Below the pieces are notes generated by a model. The model did no database searches. It was not told where the DNA came from and was given only the letters and a program-made list of their open reading frames with translations. From positions 1 through 15,084 of the forward strand of contig CAMLHQ010000077.1 in assembly GCA_946479785.1 (NCBI GenBank): a stretch of 15,084 bases of DNA, written 5' to 3'. This stretch comes from an uncultured Nitrospira sp. (GTDB lineage: Bacteria > Nitrospirota > Nitrospiria > Nitrospirales > Nitrospiraceae). Below, in pieces: positions 11,822-15,084 of the stretch (positions within the stretch are counted from its first letter, which is position 1; every line of letters starts with the position of its first letter). The position numbers and the translations under genes were made by a program.

Positions 11822-11850
11822 TTGACAGGGGCGCCCGGCATCACTATAAT
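11822..11850 (+). promoter_or_regulatory. Perfect-consensus sigma70 promoter of the str operon
   Basis: TTGACA at 11822-11827 and TATAAT at 11845-11850 are separated by exactly 17 bases, so both elements and the spacing are ideal for a housekeeping sigma factor. The spacer contains the 8-base palindrome GGGCGCCC (11829-11836). The bases after the -10 element, CCGCGGGC (11851-11858), form a GC-rich discriminator like that of stringently controlled ribosomal promoters. The expected start of transcription is near 11857, giving a leader of about 59 bases before rpsL. The promoter lies in the 116-base gap after rpoC, which shows no terminator, so rpoC read-through into rpsL is also possible. Confidence 0.88.
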
Positions 11851-11856
11851 CCGCGG

Positions 11857-11880
11857 GCTTTGCTCATGAATGGGCGAGGC
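11857..11880 (+). promoter_or_regulatory. 5'-end hairpin of the str operon leader
   Basis: Bases 11857-11866 pair with 11871-11880 in a 10-bp stem with a TGAA loop; three pairs are G-U. It starts at or next to the predicted transcription start, so the mRNA would begin with a stem-loop. Such 5'-terminal hairpins can protect mRNA from 5'-dependent decay. It ends 35 bases before the rpsL ATG and does not cover its weak ribosome binding site. Confidence 0.45.
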
Positions 11881-11915
11881 AGGGATTAAATTGTTCTGCG
11901 AAGAGAGATGAAACG

Positions 11916-12287
11916 ATGCCAACGATCAATCAGTTAGTCAGAAAGGGCCGCCGGTTGGCGCACGCGAAGACAAAAAGTCCGGCACTGAAATCCTGCCCGC
12001 AAAAACGGGGCGTCTGTCTGCGCGTGTATACGTCCACACCGAAGAAGCCGAACTCTGCGCTTCGAAAGGTTGCGCGCGTGCGGCTGACGAATGGAATGGA
12101 AGTCACCACATACATTCCAGGTGTCGGTCACAATCTGCAGGAACACTCAATCGTGTTGGTACGCGGCGGTCGTGTGAAGGACCTGCCGGGTGTGCGGTAT
12201 CACATCGTGCGCGGTGCGCTCGATGCGGTGGGTGTGGCCGATCGTAAACAAGGCCGCTCGAAGTACGGCGCCAAGCGCCCCAAGTAA
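11916..12287 (+). CDS. rpsL: 30S ribosomal protein S12
   Basis: 123-residue S12 at the decoding centre, where it monitors codon-anticodon pairing. The streptomycin-related segment [11 protein letters not shown] (41-51) has the wild-type lysine K43 (K42 in mature E. coli numbering). K88 in [13 protein letters not shown] is also wild type. D89 is the residue methylthiolated by RimO in E. coli. The start is the family standard [12 protein letters not shown]; the Shine-Dalgarno is modest (GAGAG near 11903-11907). It is the first gene after the consensus promoter. S12 has no unusual insertion. Predicted phenotype, streptomycin-sensitive, is inference from these lysines only. Confidence 0.98.
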   Translation: MPTINQLVRKGRRLAHAKTKSPALKSCPQKRGVCLRVYTSTPKKPNSALRKVARVRLTNGMEVTTYIPGVGHNLQEHSIVLVRGGRVKDLPGVRYHIVRGALDAVGVADRKQGRSKYGAKRPK

Positions 12288-12322
12288 GATCGCTATCGGA
12301 ACTTTCAAGAAAGTCAACGACC

Positions 12323-12793
12323 ATGCCACGAAGCAGATTCTTAGGACAGAGAGAGCCGCTCCCTGACGTACGTTACAGAGACAAGGTTGTCGGGAAGTTT
12401 CTTAATATATTGATGGAGGGCGGCAAGAAAAGCACGGCGGAGCGGATTTGTTATGGTGCATTCGACGTCATTCAGGAAAAAACAGGCGGAGATCCGCTCA
12501 AGGTGTTTCGCTCGGCGATCGACAATGTCAAGCCCATCGTCGAAGTGAAGTCACGTCGAGTCGGTGGCGCATCATATCAAGTGCCGGTGGAAATTCGTCC
12601 GGCTCGCCGGATGTCTCTCGCTCTTCGTTGGTTGTCGGAATTTGCACGGACACGCGGCGGCAAGAGCATGCGGGAAAAACTCGCAGCAGAGCTTTTGGAC
12701 GCTTCGAATAACACAGGGGCCGCGGTTAAGAAACGGGAAGACGTGCATCGGATGGCGGAGGCGAACAAGGCCTTCGCGCACTATCGCTGGTAA
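12323..12793 (+). CDS. rpsG: 30S ribosomal protein S7
   Basis: 156-residue S7, a primary 16S rRNA binder that nucleates assembly of the 30S head. Conserved blocks are [47 protein letters not shown] and the end [21 protein letters not shown]. Length is standard. It follows rpsL by only 35 bases, compared with about 96 in E. coli, where that gap is the S7 repressor site. No clear Shine-Dalgarno precedes the ATG. A small inverted repeat, ACTTT/AAAGT (12301-12305/12310-12314), ends eight bases before it. Coupled translation from rpsL is therefore likely (inference). Confidence 0.98.
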   Translation: MPRSRFLGQREPLPDVRYRDKVVGKFLNILMEGGKKSTAERICYGAFDVIQEKTGGDPLKVFRSAIDNVKPIVEVKSRRVGGASYQVPVEIRPARRMSLALRWLSEFARTRGGKSMREKLAAELLDASNNTGAAVKKREDVHRMAEANKAFAHYRW

Positions 12794-12801
12794 CGTCGTT
12801 C

Positions 12802-12892
12802 TGTGCTGCAGTTGGGCCGTGCTGCGATCCGCAGACGCGGATGCCCCTGAATCGCAGCAGTATTCGGCTCATTCTGCAGCACGTGTGTTTTT
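12802..12892 (+). promoter_or_regulatory. Nested, possibly switching RNA structure between rpsG and fusA
   Basis: The 112-base gap is mostly inverted repeats. The outer stem is GTGCTGCAG (12803-12811) with CTGCAGCAC (12874-12882). The middle stem is TGCTGCGAT (12820-12828) with ATCGCAGCA (12851-12859). The inner stem is CCGC (12829-12832) with GCGG (12837-12840). Because GTGCTGC occurs twice (12803-12809 and 12819-12825), the halves can swap partners: 12819-12825 with 12876-12882, and 12804-12809 with 12854-12859. TTTTT (12888-12892) follows the outer stem after a few bases. It could be an attenuator or a protein-binding leader; known S7 repression in E. coli acts in the str operon but at the rpsL-rpsG gap. 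The function here is inference. Confidence 0.55.
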
Positions 12893-12905
12893 AAAGGGAT
12901 GAATT

Positions 12906-14987
12906 GTGGCTAGGCAAGCACCACTAGAGCGGACCAGAAACATCGGCATCATGGCGCACATCGATGCCGGGAAGACCACGACCACGGAGCGCATCCTCTA
13001 TTACACAGGAATGACGCATAAGATGGGCGAGGTCCACGAGGGCGCCGCCACGATGGACTGGATGGAACAGGAGCGCGAGCGCGGCATTACGATTACCGCT
13101 GCAGCGACCACCTGTTTCTGGAAAGACCACCGCATCAACATCATCGATACGCCTGGTCACGTCGATTTCACCATCGAAGTTGAGCGGTCGTTGCGCGTGC
13201 TTGACGGGGCCGTGGCGGTATTCGACTCGGTGCAGGGCGTCGAGCCTCAATCAGAGACCGTCTGGCGGCAGGCGGACAAGTATCAGGTTCCCCGCATCGC
13301 GTTCATGAATAAGATGGACAGGATCGGCGCGGATTTCTATTTCAGCGTACAGACGATCATTGATCGGTTGGGCGCAAATCCGGTGCCCATTCAGATTCCG
13401 ATCGGGCGCGAATCGGAATATCGAGGATCGATCGATTTGATCACGATGAAAGCGTACGTATACGACGACGAAACCCTGGGCGCGAAGTACAAGATCGAGG
13501 ACATTCCAGCTGATCTGATGGATAAGGCGAAAGAATACCGCGAAAAAATGCTTGAAGCAGTGGCGGAGTTCGACGATCAGGTGATGGAGAAATATCTCAA
13601 CGGTCAAGCATTGACTGAAGAGGAGATTCGTCGCGTAGTGCGAGCTGGTGCGATCAAGATGAAGGTGATTCCGGTACTCTGCGGGTCTGCGTTCAAGAAC
13701 AAGGGCGTGCAGCAATTGCTCGACGGCGTCGTAGAGTTTTTGCCCTCCCCATTGGATGTTCCCGCCGTAAAAGGCATCGATCCGAACACGGACAAAGAAG
13801 TCGAACGGAAGCCCTCGGATAGCGAGCCGTTTTCAGCCCTGGCGTTCAAAATCATGTCTGATCCCTTTGCTGGGCAACTGACATATTTCCGTGTGTATTC
13901 CGGCACGCTCAAAACCGGGACGCCGGTGTTGAATGTCACAAAGGGAACGAAGGACCGCATCGGCCGCTTGTTGAAGATGCATGCGAACAAGCGGGAGGAA
14001 ATCGACGCAGCGTATGCGGGCGACATTGTTGCGGCGGTCGGGTTGAAGGGCGCCACAACTGGCGACACCTTGGCCGACGAAAAGCAGCCGGTGCTGCTCG
14101 AAGTCATGAAGTTTCCCGAACCGGTCATTGCGATGGCGATCGAACCGAAGACGAAACAAGACCAGGAAAAGATGGGGTTTGCCCTTCAAAAGCTTGCCCA
14201 GGAAGACCCCTCGTTCCGTGTACGCACCGATGAAGAAACGGCGCAGACCATTATTGCGGGTATGGGCGAGTTACATCTTGAAATCATCGTTGACCGGTTG
14301 CTTCGAGAATTCAAAGTGGAAGCCAATGTCGGCAAGCCGGAAGTCGCTTTTAGAGAAACGATCCGGAGGAAAGCAGAAGCCGAAGCCAAGTATATCAAGC
14401 AGACGGGTGGTCGCGGCCAGTACGGTCATGTCGTTCTCACGGTCGAGCCGTCGGAATCGGGTAAGGGGTTGGAGTTTGTGAACAAGATCGTCGGCGGGGC
14501 GATTCCCAAGGAATATATTCCTGCTATCGAGAAGGGTGTGAAGGAGCGGATGGAAAACGGTGTCATCGCCGGCTATCCGTTGCGTGACATCAAGGTCACC
14601 GTGATCGACGGCTCCTATCACGAAGTCGATTCCAATGAAATGGCGTTCAAAATTGCCGGGTCAATGGGATTTTCCGATGCCTGCAAGAAAGCGGATGCCG
14701 TGTTGCTGGAACCAATCATGAAGGTGGAGGTATTGGTGCCGCAAGAATTCATGGGCGACGTGATCGGCAACTTGAATGGCCGGCGTGGAAAGGTTCAAGG
14801 CATGAAGGTGCGCGCCGGTGCCCAAGCGATCGAAGCCTCAGTGCCGCTCATGGAGATGTTCGGCTACGCCACGGATCTTCGTTCACGGACGCAGGGTCGC
14901 GCGACGTACAGCATGGAATTTGATCGGTACGATCAGGTTCCCAAGCAGATTTCCGAGGCCATTATCGCCAAGTATCGCGGCGAATAA
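12906..14987 (+). CDS. fusA: Elongation factor G
   Basis: 693-residue EF-G, the GTPase that drives translocation and, with RRF, ribosome recycling. The G domain shows AHIDAGKT (17-24), the switch I segment RGITIT (59-64), DTPGH (81-85, catalytic His 85) and NKMD (135-138). Domain IV contains [11 protein letters not shown] and the tip loop with H572, equivalent to E. coli H583. Location in the str operon, and this sequence, indicate the canonical EF-G rather than an EF-G2 paralogue. It starts with GTG 12906, supported by AAGGGA (12894-12899) six bases upstream. An out-of-frame ATG at 12899 would give only four codons. It is followed 43 bases later by tuf. Confidence 0.97.
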   Translation: MARQAPLERTRNIGIMAHIDAGKTTTTERILYYTGMTHKMGEVHEGAATMDWMEQERERGITITAAATTCFWKDHRINIIDTPGHVDFTIEVERSLRVLDGAVAVFDSVQGVEPQSETVWRQADKYQVPRIAFMNKMDRIGADFYFSVQTIIDRLGANPVPIQIPIGRESEYRGSIDLITMKAYVYDDETLGAKYKIEDIPADLMDKAKEYREKMLEAVAEFDDQVMEKYLNGQALTEEEIRRVVRAGAIKMKVIPVLCGSAFKNKGVQQLLDGVVEFLPSPLDVPAVKGIDPNTDKEVERKPSDSEPFSALAFKIMSDPFAGQLTYFRVYSGTLKTGTPVLNVTKGTKDRIGRLLKMHANKREEIDAAYAGDIVAAVGLKGATTGDTLADEKQPVLLEVMKFPEPVIAMAIEPKTKQDQEKMGFALQKLAQEDPSFRVRTDEETAQTIIAGMGELHLEIIVDRLLREFKVEANVGKPEVAFRETIRRKAEAEAKYIKQTGGRGQYGHVVLTVEPSESGKGLEFVNKIVGGAIPKEYIPAIEKGVKERMENGVIAGYPLRDIKVTVIDGSYHEVDSNEMAFKIAGSMGFSDACKKADAVLLEPIMKVEVLVPQEFMGDVIGNLNGRRGKVQGMKVRAGAQAIEASVPLMEMFGYATDLRSRTQGRATYSMEFDRYDQVPKQISEAIIAKYRGE

Positions 14988-15030
14988 CATTGTGAAGCAT
15001 AGAAAGAGCATGGAGTAGGGAGGAGTCGGT

Positions 15031-15084
15031 ATGGCGAAGGCGAAATTTGAGCGGAAGAAGCCGCACGTGAATATCGGGACGATC
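15031..15084 (+). CDS. tuf: Elongation factor Tu, 5' end only (second tuf copy)
   Basis: The first 18 codons of an EF-Tu gene, reading MAKAKFERKKPHVNIGTI, the conserved N-terminus just before the P-loop. The gene runs off the right edge. The start is supported by GGGAGGAG (15018-15025), five bases upstream. Its place after fusA is that of the str-operon copy. It has the same orientation as the tuf tail at 1-54, which must be a different copy because the intervening genes separate them. Confidence 0.96.
   Translation, partial: MAKAKFERKKPHVNIGTI

Noticed and set aside
12899..12913. Tiny ATG-started frame overlapping the fusA start
   Set aside because: It has only four codons, it overlaps the fusA binding site by chance, and no evidence supports a leader peptide.

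Overview
The window is a bacterial transcription/translation 'housekeeping' cluster, all on the + strand and almost gap-free. In order it holds: 3' end of a tuf gene, rpmG, tRNA-Trp(CCA), secE, nusG, rplK, rplA, rplJ, rplL, rpoB, rpoC, rpsL, rpsG, fusA and the 5' end of a second tuf gene. The rpoBC-type and str-type (rpsL-rpsG-fusA-tuf) operons are joined directly. Overall style (moderately high GC, protein wording in RpoB, RpoC, NusG and L1) fits a Nitrospira-like bacterium (Nitrospirota). That placement is recognition from memory, not a database result. I see no mobile element, CRISPR array, phage gene or sign of recent transfer.

Region by region. Positions 1-729 carry the tuf tail, the small zinc-ribbon protein L33, a tRNA-Trp gene and SecE, with two short non-coding gaps. 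Positions 765-3538 carry NusG and the ribosomal proteins of the GTPase stalk base (L11, L10, L7/L12) and the L1 stalk. Positions 3618-11799 carry the two large RNA polymerase subunits with all catalytic and zinc motifs intact. A perfect-consensus sigma70-type promoter (TTGACA, 17 bp, TATAAT) at 11822-11850 then starts the str operon: S12, S7, EF-G and EF-Tu.

The most unusual observation is that rplJ (L10) has no stop codon before rplL (L7/L12). The two genes form one uninterrupted 311-codon frame (2603-3538). The rplL start codon at 3137 keeps its own strong Shine-Dalgarno sequence, so the sequence predicts two products: a covalent L10-L12 fusion and free L12. A substitution-type stop loss or an assembly error must be excluded, but no single-base indel near the junction would restore a normal L10 end.

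Second-tier observations are RNA structures in the gaps. There is a 12-bp hairpin between rplL and rpoB, where E. coli has an attenuator and an RNase III site. A UNCG-type hairpin sits just upstream of a perfect Shine-Dalgarno for the TTG-started rpoC. A 10-bp hairpin lies at the predicted 5' end of the str mRNA. A nested element with mutually exclusive pairings lies between rpsG and fusA. Two tuf copies in direct orientation bracket the whole cluster.

Together the genes build the core RNA polymerase (beta, beta'), the factor linking it to translation and termination (NusG), the factor-binding stalk (L10, L11, L12) on which EF-G and EF-Tu act, and those two factors themselves.
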